Assembly: GCA_947628865.1 (NCBI GenBank)
Contig: CANRBN010000005.1
Location: 1 to 32,164, forward strand
DNA from: an uncultured Gemmiger sp.
GTDB taxonomy: Bacteria > Bacillota > Clostridia > Oscillospirales > Ruminococcaceae
Length of the DNA stretch: 32,164 nucleotides
Direction of reading: 5' to 3'
The notes below the pieces were generated by a model that saw only the letters and a program-made list of their open reading frames with translations, made no database searches and was not told the DNA's origin. How positions within the stretch are numbered: position 1 is the first letter of the stretch; every line of letters begins with the position of its first letter. Shown piece by piece: positions 1-11,770 of the stretch. Position numbers and translations under genes: made by a program.

Positions 1-1782
1 GACCTCTGCCCGCGCTACATCGGGCACTATGTGCACGACATCACCCCCGGCCAAAGCCCCGCGTGGCTGCGCCGGCGGCTGGCGCTGTGCGGGCTGCGCA
101 GCATCTCCAACGTCGTCGACATCACCAACTACGTCATGCTCGAGATCGGCCAGCCGATGCACGCTTTCGATATGGACACGCTCGAGAGCTGTGCCATCAT
201 CGTGCGCCGCGCCGCCCCCGGCGAGACCATCACCACGCTGGACGGCAAGCAGTTTGCCCTGACGCCGGAAAACCTTGTGATCTGCGACGGCGAGAAGCCC
301 GTCGCCCTCGCCGGCGTCATGGGCGGCCTCAACAGCGAGATCAAGGACACCACCACCCAGCTGCTGTTCGAGAGCGCCAAGTTCGCGCGCGACAACATCC
401 GCCGCACCGCCCGCGGCCTTGGGCAGAACACCGATGCCTCCAGCCATTACGAGAAAGGCATCGCCGAGTATACGACCGAGCTCGGCATGGCGCGCGCTTT
501 GCACCTCATCCAGGAGCTCCGCTGCGGCGAGGTCACGGCCAGCCACTTTGACGTCAAGGACGGCAAGCCCAACGCGGGGCCCGCCGCGCCGCGCACCATC
601 GCGGCCAGCGTGCACGGCATCAACGCCATTTTGGGCATCGAGGTGCCCGCCGGCGCGGTGTTCGACATCCTGCGCCGCCTGCAGTTCACGGTCGAGCCCG
701 CCGCCGACGGCGACGCGTTCACCGCCGTGGCCCCGCCCTGGCGCGAGGACATCGAGATCGGCGAGCCCGACCTCGCCGAGGAGGTCATCCGCGAATACGG
801 CTACGAGCACATCGTGCCCACGTTCCTGAAGACCGCGCAGGTCACGGGCGGCGGCCTCAGCGCCGACCAGCGCACCCGCGCCGCCCTCAAGCGCGCCGCC
901 TGCGCGCAGGGCTTCTGCGAGGCATCGACCTTCGCGTTCTACTCCGACGCCGACCTCGACATGCTGCACGTCGCGCCCGACGCGCCGGAGCGCACCGTCG
1001 TGCGCATCTTGAACCCCATCTCCTCCAACCTGACCATCATGCGCCCGCTGCTGGCCCCCTCGCTGCTGAACGCCGCGGTCGAAAACCTCAAGCGCGGCAA
1101 CGCCGCCGGGCGGCTGTTCGAGCTGTCCAACATCTACATCCCCAGGCAGCTCCCCGTCACCGAGCTGCCGGAGGAGCGGCTGCATCTGGGCCTCGCGGCC
1201 TTTGGCGGGGAGGAGGACTTCTTTGCCATGAAAGGCGCCATCGAGGCGCTGGGCGAGACGTTCCGGCTGGACTTTGCCTTTGAACGCGCCGCCGACGTGC
1301 CGTGGCTGCACCCCGGCATCGCCGCGTATGTGCTGTGCGGGGGCGAGCGCGTGGGCTGGTTCGGCAAGCTGGCCAGCGATGTCACCGCCGGGCTCAAGCT
1401 CCCCAAGGACAGCCGCGCCAACCAGATCATCTATCTCGCCGAGCTCGACTACGCCGCGCTCGCCGCCAAAATGCCGTCCGGCATCCGCTACCGGCCCATC
1501 CCGCAGTTCCCCGCCGTGCAGCGCGACCTGGCCCTGACCGTCGACGAGGCGACCGCCTGCGGCGACCTGATGGCCGAGATGCGCCGCGCCTGCCCGCACC
1601 TGACCGGGGTGGAGCTGTTCGATATCTACCGCGACGAAAAGCTGGGCGCCGGCAAAAAGAGCATGGCGTTCACCCTGCAATTCACCGCGGCGGACAAGCC
1701 GCTCGACGCCGCCGAGGTCGACCGCTTCGTCAAAAAGATCCTCGGCAACCTGAAATTCCGCCTCGGCGCCGAACAGCGCTGA
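1..1782 (+). CDS. pheT: Phenylalanine--tRNA ligase beta subunit (5' truncated)
   Basis: The gene is open from the first base, in frame with position 1, so the N-terminus lies outside the window. About 593 residues remain, which covers most of the usual ~800-residue subunit minus the tRNA-binding N-terminal part. The first visible residues read DLCPRY, then [25 protein letters not shown] and a GLNSEI segment, all typical of the B3/B4 domain. A B5 domain follows. A ferredoxin-fold anticodon-binding domain closes the protein ([12 protein letters not shown] through FRLGAEQR). The beta subunit pairs with PheS to charge tRNA-Phe in the cytoplasm, and the B3/B4 domain edits mischarged tyrosine. PheS should lie just upstream. 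The TGA stop sits at the edge of a repeat element whose second hairpin can act as the terminator. Confidence 0.97.
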   Translation, partial: DLCPRYIGHYVHDITPGQSPAWLRRRLALCGLRSISNVVDITNYVMLEIGQPMHAFDMDTLESCAIIVRRAAPGETITTLDGKQFALTPENLVICDGEKPVALAGVMGGLNSEIKDTTTQLLFESAKFARDNIRRTARGLGQNTDASSHYEKGIAEYTTELGMARALHLIQELRCGEVTASHFDVKDGKPNAGPAAPRTIAASVHGINAILGIEVPAGAVFDILRRLQFTVEPAADGDAFTAVAPPWREDIEIGEPDLAEEVIREYGYEHIVPTFLKTAQVTGGGLSADQRTRAALKRAACAQGFCEASTFAFYSDADLDMLHVAPDAPERTVVRILNPISSNLTIMRPLLAPSLLNAAVENLKRGNAAGRLFELSNIYIPRQLPVTELPEERLHLGLAAFGGEEDFFAMKGAIEALGETFRLDFAFERAADVPWLHPGIAAYVLCGGERVGWFGKLASDVTAGLKLPKDSRANQIIYLAELDYAALAAKMPSGIRYRPIPQFPAVQRDLALTVDEATACGDLMAEMRRACPHLTGVELFDIYRDEKLGAGKKSMAFTLQFTAADKPLDAAEVDRFVKKILGNLKFRLGAEQR

Positions 1783-1895
1783 CGCGCTGCAAAAGAGGGG
1801 CTCGGCGACGCTGGCTGCGCCCCTCTCACAGCACGCATCCCATCGCAAAAAAAGCTCGTTCTCATGCCAAAGGGCGTTCGAACGAGCTTTTTTGC
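1780..1895 (+). repeat. Intergenic repeat element, copy A
   Basis: This is one of three copies of an intergenic element (others at 24024-24262 and 26816-26992). It starts on the pheT stop codon with GACGCGCTGCAAAAGAGGGG. It has two hairpins. The first pairs AGAGGGG (1794-1800) with CCCCTCT (1820-1826). The second pairs GCTCGTTC (1854-1861) with GAACGAGC (1880-1887), with a small inner GCC/GGC stem, an A-run before and a T-run after. Compared with copy C it lacks about 14 bp inside the first hairpin, and it lacks the tail that follows the second hairpin in the other copies. Confidence 0.75.
1847..1893 (+). terminator. Rho-independent terminator of pheT (within repeat A)
   Basis: The hairpin GCTCGTTC/GAACGAGC is preceded by seven A and followed by six T, so it could stop transcription on either strand. 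On the plus strand it follows the pheT stop by about 65 bp. Confidence 0.8.
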
Positions 1896-2004
1896 GCCGG
1901 CGGAGCCGTCCCTGCGTCTGCCGGCGCGGCCGCACAGGCCGACCGGGGCCGACGGAAAGGAGATGCACCCTGCCGCCGGGTTCACGCCGGGCGGCAGCTT
2001 GTGC

Positions 2005-2033
2005 TTGCTTTTCGCCATGGGTTGTGATATTGT
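2005..2033 (+). promoter_or_regulatory. Candidate sigma-A promoter upstream of a leader or small RNA
   Basis: TTGCTT at 2005-2010, a 17-bp spacer and TATTGT at 2028-2033 make a fair sigma-A promoter. A transcript would begin near 2040. It is the upper of two candidate promoters in the pheT-glmS gap. Confidence 0.4.
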
Positions 2034-2039
2034 TACATA

Positions 2040-2266
2040 AAGGTAACAGCCGGATGCACACACTTGCTTTTGGCAGGTTTCGCGGGCTTTATCTTCTGTT
2101 TTTTCCAAAGCGGGCGGTTTCGCTTGCCGGGAGCGCGGTTTTGTGGTATTCTTTTCTCTGCGCGGCTCCTCTGCGGGCAACGGCGGCCTGGCCGCCTGGT
2201 GTAAGAGACCGGAAAGGGAGCATGAGCGCGGCAGACGGCCGTTGCCCTTGACGGTCGTCTGTTTTT
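2040..2266 (+). ncRNA. Possible leader or small RNA between pheT and glmS
   Basis: The pheT-glmS gap (1783-2384) carries no convincing gene. A candidate promoter at 2005-2033 and a strong terminator ending at 2266 would bound a transcript of about 225 nt. Inside it are short stems, for example GGCGGCC/GGCCGCC near 2184-2198, and the GGAAAGGGAGCATG stretch at about 2211-2224. I could not match it to a known class: the glmS ribozyme core, 6S and the SRP Alu domain were all looked for and not found. It could be a regulated leader that attenuates before glmS, an independent small RNA, or simply spacer. Confidence 0.25.
2232..2266 (+). terminator. Rho-independent terminator upstream of glmS
   Basis: CAGACGGCCGT (2232-2242) pairs with ACGGTCGTCTG (2251-2261), with one G-T wobble and an 8-nt loop, followed by TTTTT. 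It ends any transcript from the upstream promoter about 120 bp before glmS, so glmS should use its own promoter at 2315-2343. Confidence 0.75.
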
Positions 2267-2314
2267 GCCCGCAGCGCCGTGTGCCGCGAAGCGGCGGCCC
2301 GGGGCTTTCCGATT

Positions 2315-2343
2315 TTGCATTTTTGCGTTTTTCGGCATACACT
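2315..2343 (+). promoter_or_regulatory. glmS promoter
   Basis: TTGCAT (2315-2320), a 17-bp spacer and TACACT (2338-2343) lie about 40 bp before the glmS start codon. The implied 5' leader is only ~35 nt, too short for a glmS ribozyme. Confidence 0.6.
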
Positions 2344-2384
2344 ATAGCCAAAACGCTCCACAACACATTCGGAGGTGACGCACC

Positions 2385-4226
<1,842 letters not shown>

Positions 4227-4279
4227 AGCGGGATGCGTAAACTGCACGCGCCGGCGCCCGCCGGCGGAGAAGAGGATGT

Positions 4280-6278
<1,999 letters not shown>

Positions 6279-6286
<8 letters not shown>

Positions 6287-6887
6287 GGCTTATGTCAAAC
6301 GGCTGCTGGATCTTGTGCTGGCGCTTGCCGCCTGTGTGGTGCTGGCCATCCCCATGGGCATCATCGCCGTGTGGATCAAGCTGGACTCCAGGGGGCCGGT
6401 GTTCTTCCGCCAGCGGCGCGTGGGCGCCGGCAAGACCTATTTCAACATCCTCAAGTTCCGCACCATGCGCGGCGATACCCCGCACGACGTGCCCACCCAC
6501 CTGCTCAAGGATCCCGACAGCTACATCACCAAAAGCGGGGCGTTCTTGCGCCGGACGAGCCTGGACGAGCTGCCGCAGATCTACAACATCGTCGCCGGCC
6601 AGATGAGCATCATCGGCCCGAGGCCCGCGCTCTACAACCAGTATGACCTGATCGAGGCGCGCGACGCCGTGCACGCCAACGACCTGCGCCCCGGCCTGAC
6701 GGGCCTTGCCCAGGTCAACGGGCGGGACGAGCTGCCCATCGACGTCAAGGCCCGCTATGACGGCGAGTACGCCGCCAACGTCACCTTTTTGGGGGACGTG
6801 CGCATCTTTTTCGCCAGCATCGGCTATGTGCTGCACCGCCGCGGCGTGGTCGAGGGCGGCACCGGCACCCTGCAAAGCAAAAAATGA
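6279..6887 (+). CDS. Small undecaprenyl-phosphate phosphosugar transferase (PglC/WcaJ family)
   Basis: At 202 residues this is a single-domain bacterial sugar transferase of the small monotopic type. One N-terminal membrane segment covers about residues 9-30. KFRTMR follows, then the catalytic pair Asp96-Glu97 in RRTSLDELPQ, then MSIIGPRPAL and RPGLTGLAQVNGRD. All are family hallmarks. It would move a phosphosugar from a UDP-sugar to undecaprenyl phosphate at the inner face of the membrane, starting a lipid-linked glycan. It overlaps the dehydratase by 8 bp, which suggests that enzyme supplies its substrate. GGAGGG lies about eight bases before the ATG. No glycosyltransferase, flippase or aminotransferase follows, so the rest of the pathway must be elsewhere. 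Confidence 0.93.
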
Positions 6888-6894
6888 CGTCCGT

Positions 6895-6928
6895 GCCCGC
6901 AAACCACCAGTTCTGGTGGTTTGCGGGC
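6895..6928 (+). terminator. Perfect 16-bp inverted repeat after the sugar transferase
   Basis: GCCCGCAAACCACCAG (6895-6910) and its exact complement CTGGTGGTTTGCGGGC (6913-6928) are separated by two T. The position fits a terminator for the glmS group, but there is no T-run after it. It may instead be an mRNA 3'-end stabiliser or a protein-binding dyad. Confidence 0.5.
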
Positions 6929-7043
6929 GCGCTGTCAGCAAAATGCCGAGGCTTTGCGCCCCCGGCGCGCGGCGCGCGCGTGCCGCTTTAACCCGCTAAA
7001 ACAAAATTGTACAAGAGAAACTTTGTTTTTTTGTTAAAATATG

Positions 7044-7072
7044 TTGCAAAAGACAAAGGGATTGTGTAAAAT
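7044..7072 (+). promoter_or_regulatory. Promoter of the PucR/CdaR-type regulator gene
   Basis: TTGCAA (7044-7049), a 17-bp spacer and TAAAAT (7067-7072) sit in an A+T-rich island (about 7000-7080) that stands out in this GC-rich DNA. An 8-bp palindrome, TTGTACAA, lies upstream near 7010-7017. Confidence 0.65.
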
Positions 7073-7108
7073 ATACAGTAGCAGCATTTCCGTTTGGGCA
7101 GAATAACG

Positions 7109-7145
7109 GGTAGGCGGTTTTCGTCGATTTGCAAAAGGGCCTGCC
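7109..7145 (+). promoter_or_regulatory. Hairpin in the leader before the regulator's ribosome binding site
   Basis: GGTAGGC (7109-7115) pairs with GCCTGCC (7139-7145), with an inner TTTT/AAAA pairing across a symmetric GG/GG mismatch. It ends a few bases before the GGAG site of the gene at 7164. A structural role is inference. Confidence 0.25.
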
Positions 7146-7163
7146 GCAAAGGAGCGAAGAAAT

Positions 7164-8249
7164 ATGGCGAACAGGGTGTTCCAGACCGTCGTCTACCAGA
7201 TGAAGGACGCGCTTGACCGTGTCGTCGGCGTGGTGGACGAGACCGGTGCCGTTGTTTCCTGCTCGGAGCTGGATCAGATCGGCCAGCTGCATGAGGGCTT
7301 TGCCGCCGCCCGCCTGACGGCTGGCGACGCGTTCACGCGCGACGGCTACGCCTACCACCAGTTCACCGGCGCCAAGCACAACGACTACGCCGCCTTTGTC
7401 GAGGGCGGCGATACCACCGCCGCGCAGTTTGCCGCGATGCTCTCGGTCAGCCTGCAGAGCATCAAGCAGTACCACGACGAAAAATTCGACAAGACCAACT
7501 TCATCAAAAACGTCGTGCTCGACAACATCCTGCCCGGCGATATCTACGCCAAGGCGCGCGAGCTGCATTTCGTATCGGACGTGCAGCGCGTGGTGCTGCT
7601 CATCCGCGTGATCAGCGGCAACGACATCTCGGCCTATGACATCGTCAGCGGCCTGTTCCCCGACAAGCAGAAGGATTTCGTGTTCAACATCTCCGAGAGC
7701 GACACCGTCCTCGTCAAGGAGATCCGCCCGGAGAACACCACCCGCGATATGGAAAAGCTCGCCGCCTCCATCGTCGATACCCTCTCGGGCGAGCATTACA
7801 TCAAGGCTGTGGTCGGCATCGGCACGCCCATCGGCAACCTCAAGGATCTGGCCGCCAGCTTCAAAGAGGCGCAGATCGCCATGGAGGTCGGCAAGGTGTT
7901 CGATACCGAGCGCCAGGTCGTCAGCTATGACCACCTGGGCATCGCGCGGCTCGTCTACCAGCTGCCCACCACGCTGTGCGACGCGTTCCTGCGCGAGGTC
8001 TTCAAGCAGGACAGCATCGACAGCCTGGATTCCGAGACGCTGTTCACCATCCAGCGCTTTTTCGAGAACAACCTCAACGTATCCGAGACGAGCCGCGGCC
8101 TGTTCGTGCACCGCAACACGCTGGTCTACCGCCTCGAAAAGATCAAAAAGCTCACCGGCCTTGACCTGCGCAAATTTGACGATGCCATCGTTTTCAAGGT
8201 GGCGCTGATGGTCAAAAAATACCTGGCCGCCAATCCCGCCAAGTACTGA
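7164..8249 (+). CDS. PucR/CdaR-family transcriptional regulator
   Basis: This 361-residue protein ends in a PucR-type helix-turn-helix, with FFENNLNVSETSRGLFVHRNTLVYRL in two blocks and then KIKKLTGLDL. The middle (roughly 120-260) resembles the degenerate GGDEF-like domain found in CdaR-type regulators. The N-terminal ~110 residues look like a soluble sensory domain, with no membrane segment or signal peptide. The family binds DNA as activators, often of catabolic genes, but the inducer here is unknown. The start has GGAG nine bases upstream. The gene has its own promoter and is followed by a hairpin, so it is probably a single-gene unit. Its position just before ftsEX is the only hint of a target. 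Confidence 0.85.
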   Translation: MANRVFQTVVYQMKDALDRVVGVVDETGAVVSCSELDQIGQLHEGFAAARLTAGDAFTRDGYAYHQFTGAKHNDYAAFVEGGDTTAAQFAAMLSVSLQSIKQYHDEKFDKTNFIKNVVLDNILPGDIYAKARELHFVSDVQRVVLLIRVISGNDISAYDIVSGLFPDKQKDFVFNISESDTVLVKEIRPENTTRDMEKLAASIVDTLSGEHYIKAVVGIGTPIGNLKDLAASFKEAQIAMEVGKVFDTERQVVSYDHLGIARLVYQLPTTLCDAFLREVFKQDSIDSLDSETLFTIQRFFENNLNVSETSRGLFVHRNTLVYRLEKIKKLTGLDLRKFDDAIVFKVALMVKKYLAANPAKY

Positions 8250-8269
8250 GCGCCCGCCCCGCCTACGCC

Positions 8270-8299
8270 CGCCCCCGTGCCAGCTGCACGGGGGCGGCT
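8270..8299 (+). terminator. Terminator-like hairpin after the regulator
   Basis: CGCCCCCGTGC (8270-8280) pairs exactly with GCACGGGGGCG (8286-8296) around a 5-nt loop, followed by GCTTT. The stem is strong but the T-run is poor. Confidence 0.55.
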
Positions 8300-8410
8300 T
8301 TGCGCGCGGGGCACCGTGCCACAGGCAGGCAAAATTTACATCCTTTCCACAAAAAGCACATATTATGCGCAATATCGAGCTTTTGTGTGTTGAACGGCTG
8401 GGGAAAACGC

Positions 8411-8439
8411 TTGACGGCAAACCGCTTACGTGGTAAAAT
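8411..8439 (+). promoter_or_regulatory. Promoter of the ftsE operon
   Basis: TTGACG (8411-8416), a 17-bp spacer and TAAAAT (8434-8439) are near consensus and lie about 65 bp before the chosen ftsE start. Confidence 0.75.
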
Positions 8440-8503
8440 CAAGCTGTATGTGTATGCCTGCCGCGCCCGGCGGTCGGGAATGGAAAAAACACAGGAGACC
8501 AAA

Positions 8504-9262
8504 ATGATCGAATTTCAGCATGTGTACAAGACCTACGAGACCCACAGTGACGAGAACGTGGCGCTCGAGGATATCAGCCTGAAGATCAACGAGGGAGAGT
8601 TCGTTTTTGTGCGCGGGCATTCCGGCGCCGGCAAATCCACGTTCCTCAAGCTGATGCTGATGGAGGAGCGCCCCGACAAGGGCCGCGGCAGGATCATCAT
8701 CAACGGGCAGGATCTCACCAAGCTGCGCCGCGGCAAGATCCCGTACATGCGCCGCAAGCTCGGCGTCGTCTTTCAGGACTTCCGCCTCATCCCCACCATG
8801 ACGGTGTACGAGAACGTCGCGTTCGCCATGCGGGTCACGAACATCTCAAACAAGGTCATCCGCAACCGCGTGCCGTATGTGCTCAGCCTCGTCGGGCTGG
8901 AGGACAAGATGGACCGTCTGCCGGACGAGCTTTCCGGCGGCGAGCAGCAGCGTGTGGCGGTGGCCCGGGCGCTCGCCCACGGGCCCAAGGTCATCATCGC
9001 CGACGAGCCCACCGGCAACATCGACCCCGAGCTCAGCATGGACATCATGCAGCTGTTCGAGGCCATCAACAAGGTACATATCACGGTGGTCGTCGTCACG
9101 CACGAGCACGAGCTCGTCAACAATCTGGCCGCGCGCTATCACAACCGCGTCATCACGCTCTCGCACGGGCACATCGCGGACGATACGGCGAACCCGGAGG
9201 TCGCGCGCCGGTATCTGGCCAACGGCGGCCAGCCGGTGCCGGAGCTCAGCTACAGCGTGTAA
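8504..9262 (+). CDS. ftsE: Cell-division ABC ATPase FtsE
   Basis: FtsE is the ATPase of the FtsEX complex, which couples the division site to peptidoglycan hydrolase activation outside the membrane. The 252-residue product begins MIEFQHVYKTY, has Walker A GHSGAGKST (38-46), a Q-loop in VVFQDFRLIPTMTVYENV, signature LSGGEQQRVAVARAL, Walker B VIIADEPTGNIDPE and the switch His in VVVTHEHELV. It is about 25 residues longer than E. coli FtsE, mainly at the C-terminus. ATG 8504 is chosen because AGGAG lies seven bases upstream. An in-frame ATG at 8480 lacks a good site. It is followed 12 bp later by ftsX. Confidence 0.96.
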   Translation: MIEFQHVYKTYETHSDENVALEDISLKINEGEFVFVRGHSGAGKSTFLKLMLMEERPDKGRGRIIINGQDLTKLRRGKIPYMRRKLGVVFQDFRLIPTMTVYENVAFAMRVTNISNKVIRNRVPYVLSLVGLEDKMDRLPDELSGGEQQRVAVARALAHGPKVIIADEPTGNIDPELSMDIMQLFEAINKVHITVVVVTHEHELVNNLAARYHNRVITLSHGHIADDTANPEVARRYLANGGQPVPELSYSV

Positions 9263-9274
9263 GGGGGCGGCGAG

Positions 9275-10180
9275 ATGCGTTTTTCCAGCTTCATCTATCT
9301 GGTCGGGCAGGGCCTGCACAACATGCGGGCCAACCGCCTGATGACCTTTGCCTCGATGGGCGTGCTGACCGTGTGCATGCTGCTCATCGGCACGGCGTTT
9401 CTGCTCGGCGTCAACATCGACTACATGGTCGATTACCTCGGCGACCAGAACTTCGTCGTCGCGTATCTCGAGCAGGGCACCACCGAGGAGGAGCGCGCCC
9501 AGGTCGAGGCGAGCCTCGGCGGCATGGCCGGCGTGGGCGGCATCACCTACAATTCTCCCGAGGACGTCCTGCAGGAATACAGCGGCATGCTCAGCCAGTA
9601 TACCAATCTGGAGAGCGTTTTTGCCAACGACAATCCGTTCCTGGCCAACTACGAGGTCACGCTGACCGACGTCGGGCAGATGGAGGCCGTCGTCGCGCAG
9701 CTCGGGGCGCTGCCGCACATCCTGCGCGTCAACGCGCCGCTGGCCGTGCAGCAGCTGTTTCTGTCGCTGCAAAAGGTCATCACCTACGGCAGCTACGGCC
9801 TCGTCGCGGTGCTGGGGCTCGTGAGCATGGTGGTCATCAACAACACCATCCGCATCACGGTGTTCGCCCGCCGGCGCGAGATCGGCATCATGAAGCTGGT
9901 CGGCGCCACCAACGGCTTCATCCGCTTCCCGTTCTTTGTCGAGGGCACGGCCAGCGGCCTGCTCTCGGCGGTGCTGGCCTCCGGCATCGTGTGCGGCGGG
10001 TACTACTACCTGTGCCAGTGGTATGCCGAGCACCCCACCAACCTGACCGAGATGTTCGGCGGCGAGCTCGTGCCGCTCTCGCAGGTGTGGTATCTCATCG
10101 TCGGCACCTTTGTGGTGTTCGGGTTCGTGCTCTGCGGCATCGGCACCGCCACCAGCATCCGCAAGCACCTCAACGTGTAA
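9275..10180 (+). CDS. ftsX: Cell-division permease-like protein FtsX
   Basis: FtsX is the membrane partner of FtsE. This one has 301 residues, the usual size. A cytoplasmic N-terminus is followed by a first membrane segment at about 24-45 and an extracytoplasmic domain at about 46-165, the part that contacts hydrolases in other bacteria. Three more membrane segments lie at about 170-195, 220-245 and 270-292. The RRREIGIMKLVGAT loop between segments 2 and 3 is the usual FtsX family coupling motif. It starts 12 bp after ftsE with a G-rich ribosome binding site. The next gene encodes an M23 hydrolase with coiled coils, a known type of FtsX client (EnvC, PcsB-like). Confidence 0.96.
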   Translation: MRFSSFIYLVGQGLHNMRANRLMTFASMGVLTVCMLLIGTAFLLGVNIDYMVDYLGDQNFVVAYLEQGTTEEERAQVEASLGGMAGVGGITYNSPEDVLQEYSGMLSQYTNLESVFANDNPFLANYEVTLTDVGQMEAVVAQLGALPHILRVNAPLAVQQLFLSLQKVITYGSYGLVAVLGLVSMVVINNTIRITVFARRREIGIMKLVGATNGFIRFPFFVEGTASGLLSAVLASGIVCGGYYYLCQWYAEHPTNLTEMFGGELVPLSQVWYLIVGTFVVFGFVLCGIGTATSIRKHLNV

Positions 10181-10247
10181 CAGTTGGCAAGATTTTCCGT
10201 CATTACGGGTATCGGAAACAAACCTGCAAAAAAAAGGAAGTACATCC

Positions 10248-11543
10248 ATGCGTACACGCGACCGTTTTTCCGCGGCAAAGCGGCTGGCCTGTCTCGGGCT
10301 GGCGGCGCTGCTGCTGCTTGCCCCCGTGCCCGCCGCCCACGCCGAGACCGGCACCACGCCCGCGCCGCCGTCCTCCTCGGCGGAGGATCTCAAGGATCTG
10401 CAAAACCGCCGCGACGAGGCACAGAAAAAGCTGGACGAGATCAACGCGCAGATCAAGCAGGCCAAGGATCGCGCCGATGCGGCCGCGAGCCTGAAGGCGC
10501 AGTACCAGCAGCAGCAGGCCGCCATCAAGGAGACCATCGAGCTCATCAAGGAGCAGATCGAGCGGCTGGAGCAGCAGATCGCCGACCTCGAGGAGCTCAG
10601 CCGCCAGAAGGCGGCGGAGATCGAGCAAAAGCAGCAGGAGATCGACGCCCGCTGGGCCGGCTTCAAGGAGCGCATGGCCGCCATGCAGATGCTCAACGAC
10701 GGAGGCTCCATCGCGCTGCTCTCCAACGTGACCAACATGTACGAGCTGCTCACGTTCCCGCAGACGATGCAGGACATCGCCTCCAAGGACCAGCAGGTGC
10801 TGGCCGAGCTGGACGCCGAGTACGACGAGCTCAACACCCTCAAGGAGGCCTACGACGCCGCCGCCAGCCAGCTGGACGCGACCAAGGCCGACTGCGAGAA
10901 GCAGCAGGCCGACTTGGATGCCAAGGTCAGCGAGCTGGCCGCCAGCATCCAGGCGCAGAACAACAAGATCAGCGCGGCCGAGGCCGAGGAGCAGGCTTAT
11001 GAGGAGAGCCTGACCGAGGCCGAAAAGGAATTTGAGAACGCTGTCGCCGCCCTGCAAAACTATCTGGCCGCGCAGAACAGCAAATACAGCACGCCGGATC
11101 TCTACTGCTCGCTCAACTTCGGGTTCCCCATCGCCTACTACAGCCGCATCTCCAACGGGTTCGGCAGCTACGGCACCAACAACTGGCGCAAATCGGCCCA
11201 CGGCGGCTCCGACCTGGTCGCCCCCCGCGGCACCGAGATCTACGCGGCCGCCGACGGCATCGTCTCGGCCTCCCATGTATGGCAGGGCGGCAAGACCGGC
11301 AACGACAGCTACGGCAACTATGTGATGATCCTGCACGGCACGGCCGACGACGGCAACACCTACGCAACGCTCTACGGCCATATGAACACCGCGCCGCTCG
11401 TCAGCGAGGGGCAGGCCGTCACCAAGGGGCAGCTCATCGGCTATGTGGGCACCACCGGCAACTCGACCGGCTACCACCTGCATCTCGAGCTGCGCATCAA
11501 CAACGTCCGCTCCGACCCCACCCGCTACATCCCGCTGCCATAG
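10248..11543 (+). CDS. Secreted coiled-coil M23 (LytM) peptidoglycan hydrolase
   Basis: The 431-residue product starts with a clear signal peptide (basic MRTRDRF, then LACLGLAALLLLAP, predicted cut after AHA near residue 32). Residues about 45-300 are rich in E, K and Q heptads, a long coiled coil like those of EnvC and PcsB. The C-terminus is an M23 domain with the full zinc set: His318 and Asp322 in HGGSD, and His410/His412 in HLHLE, so it should be an active endopeptidase that cuts peptide cross-links. The coiled coil would dock on the FtsX outer domain. ATG 10248 has AAGGAAG seven bases upstream. It lies 67 bp after ftsX and 28 bp before a small membrane peptide gene. Confidence 0.94.
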   Translation: MRTRDRFSAAKRLACLGLAALLLLAPVPAAHAETGTTPAPPSSSAEDLKDLQNRRDEAQKKLDEINAQIKQAKDRADAAASLKAQYQQQQAAIKETIELIKEQIERLEQQIADLEELSRQKAAEIEQKQQEIDARWAGFKERMAAMQMLNDGGSIALLSNVTNMYELLTFPQTMQDIASKDQQVLAELDAEYDELNTLKEAYDAAASQLDATKADCEKQQADLDAKVSELAASIQAQNNKISAAEAEEQAYEESLTEAEKEFENAVAALQNYLAAQNSKYSTPDLYCSLNFGFPIAYYSRISNGFGSYGTNNWRKSAHGGSDLVAPRGTEIYAAADGIVSASHVWQGGKTGNDSYGNYVMILHGTADDGNTYATLYGHMNTAPLVSEGQAVTKGQLIGYVGTTGNSTGYHLHLELRINNVRSDPTRYIPLP

Positions 11544-11571
11544 ATCCTGACCAAAACGGAGGCCCTGCCCT

Positions 11572-11676
11572 TTGAGACCGCAAAAAACCAAACTGGCCGT
11601 GCGCATCGTCTGCCTTGTCATCGCCGTGCTGATGGTCGCCGGCCTGCTCTCCACCATCCTCTACTCGCTGCTGTAA
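11572..11676 (+). CDS. 34-residue single-span membrane peptide in the ftsEX operon
   Basis: A TTG-initiated frame encodes a basic N-terminus (MRPQKTKLAVR), then one membrane span (about residues 10-32, VCLVIAVLMVAGLLSTILYS) and the TAA stop. GGAGG lies nine bases before the TTG, which is strong support for translation. The gene sits 28 bp after the M23 hydrolase stop and 94 bp before the S41-like gene, on the same strand. I do not recognise a named family. Its size, membrane span and place suggest an accessory of the FtsEX or hydrolase complex. Such short TTG-started genes are easily missed. Confidence 0.6.
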   Translation: MRPQKTKLAVRIVCLVIAVLMVAGLLSTILYSLL

Positions 11677-11770
11677 GGCGGCGCGCCGCCCGAAGACCGG
11701 CCCTGTGCGCCGGGCGCGGGCGGCCTTGCCGTTTTCCGTCATGCCGGTATTTCGCAAAGGAGCCGTTTTC

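Noticed and set aside
1963-2040. A short ATG frame after AAAGGAG in the pheT-glmS gap
   Set aside because: The ATG directly touches the ribosome binding site, leaving no spacing, and the product has no features.
2200-2230. SRP RNA-like stretch GGAAAGGGAGCA
   Set aside because: The tetraloop and symmetric loop do not pair as in SRP domain IV, and no Alu-type sequence is upstream.
2040-2384. glmS ribozyme
   Set aside because: The conserved core sequences of the class were not found, and the promoter at 2315-2343 leaves no room for it.
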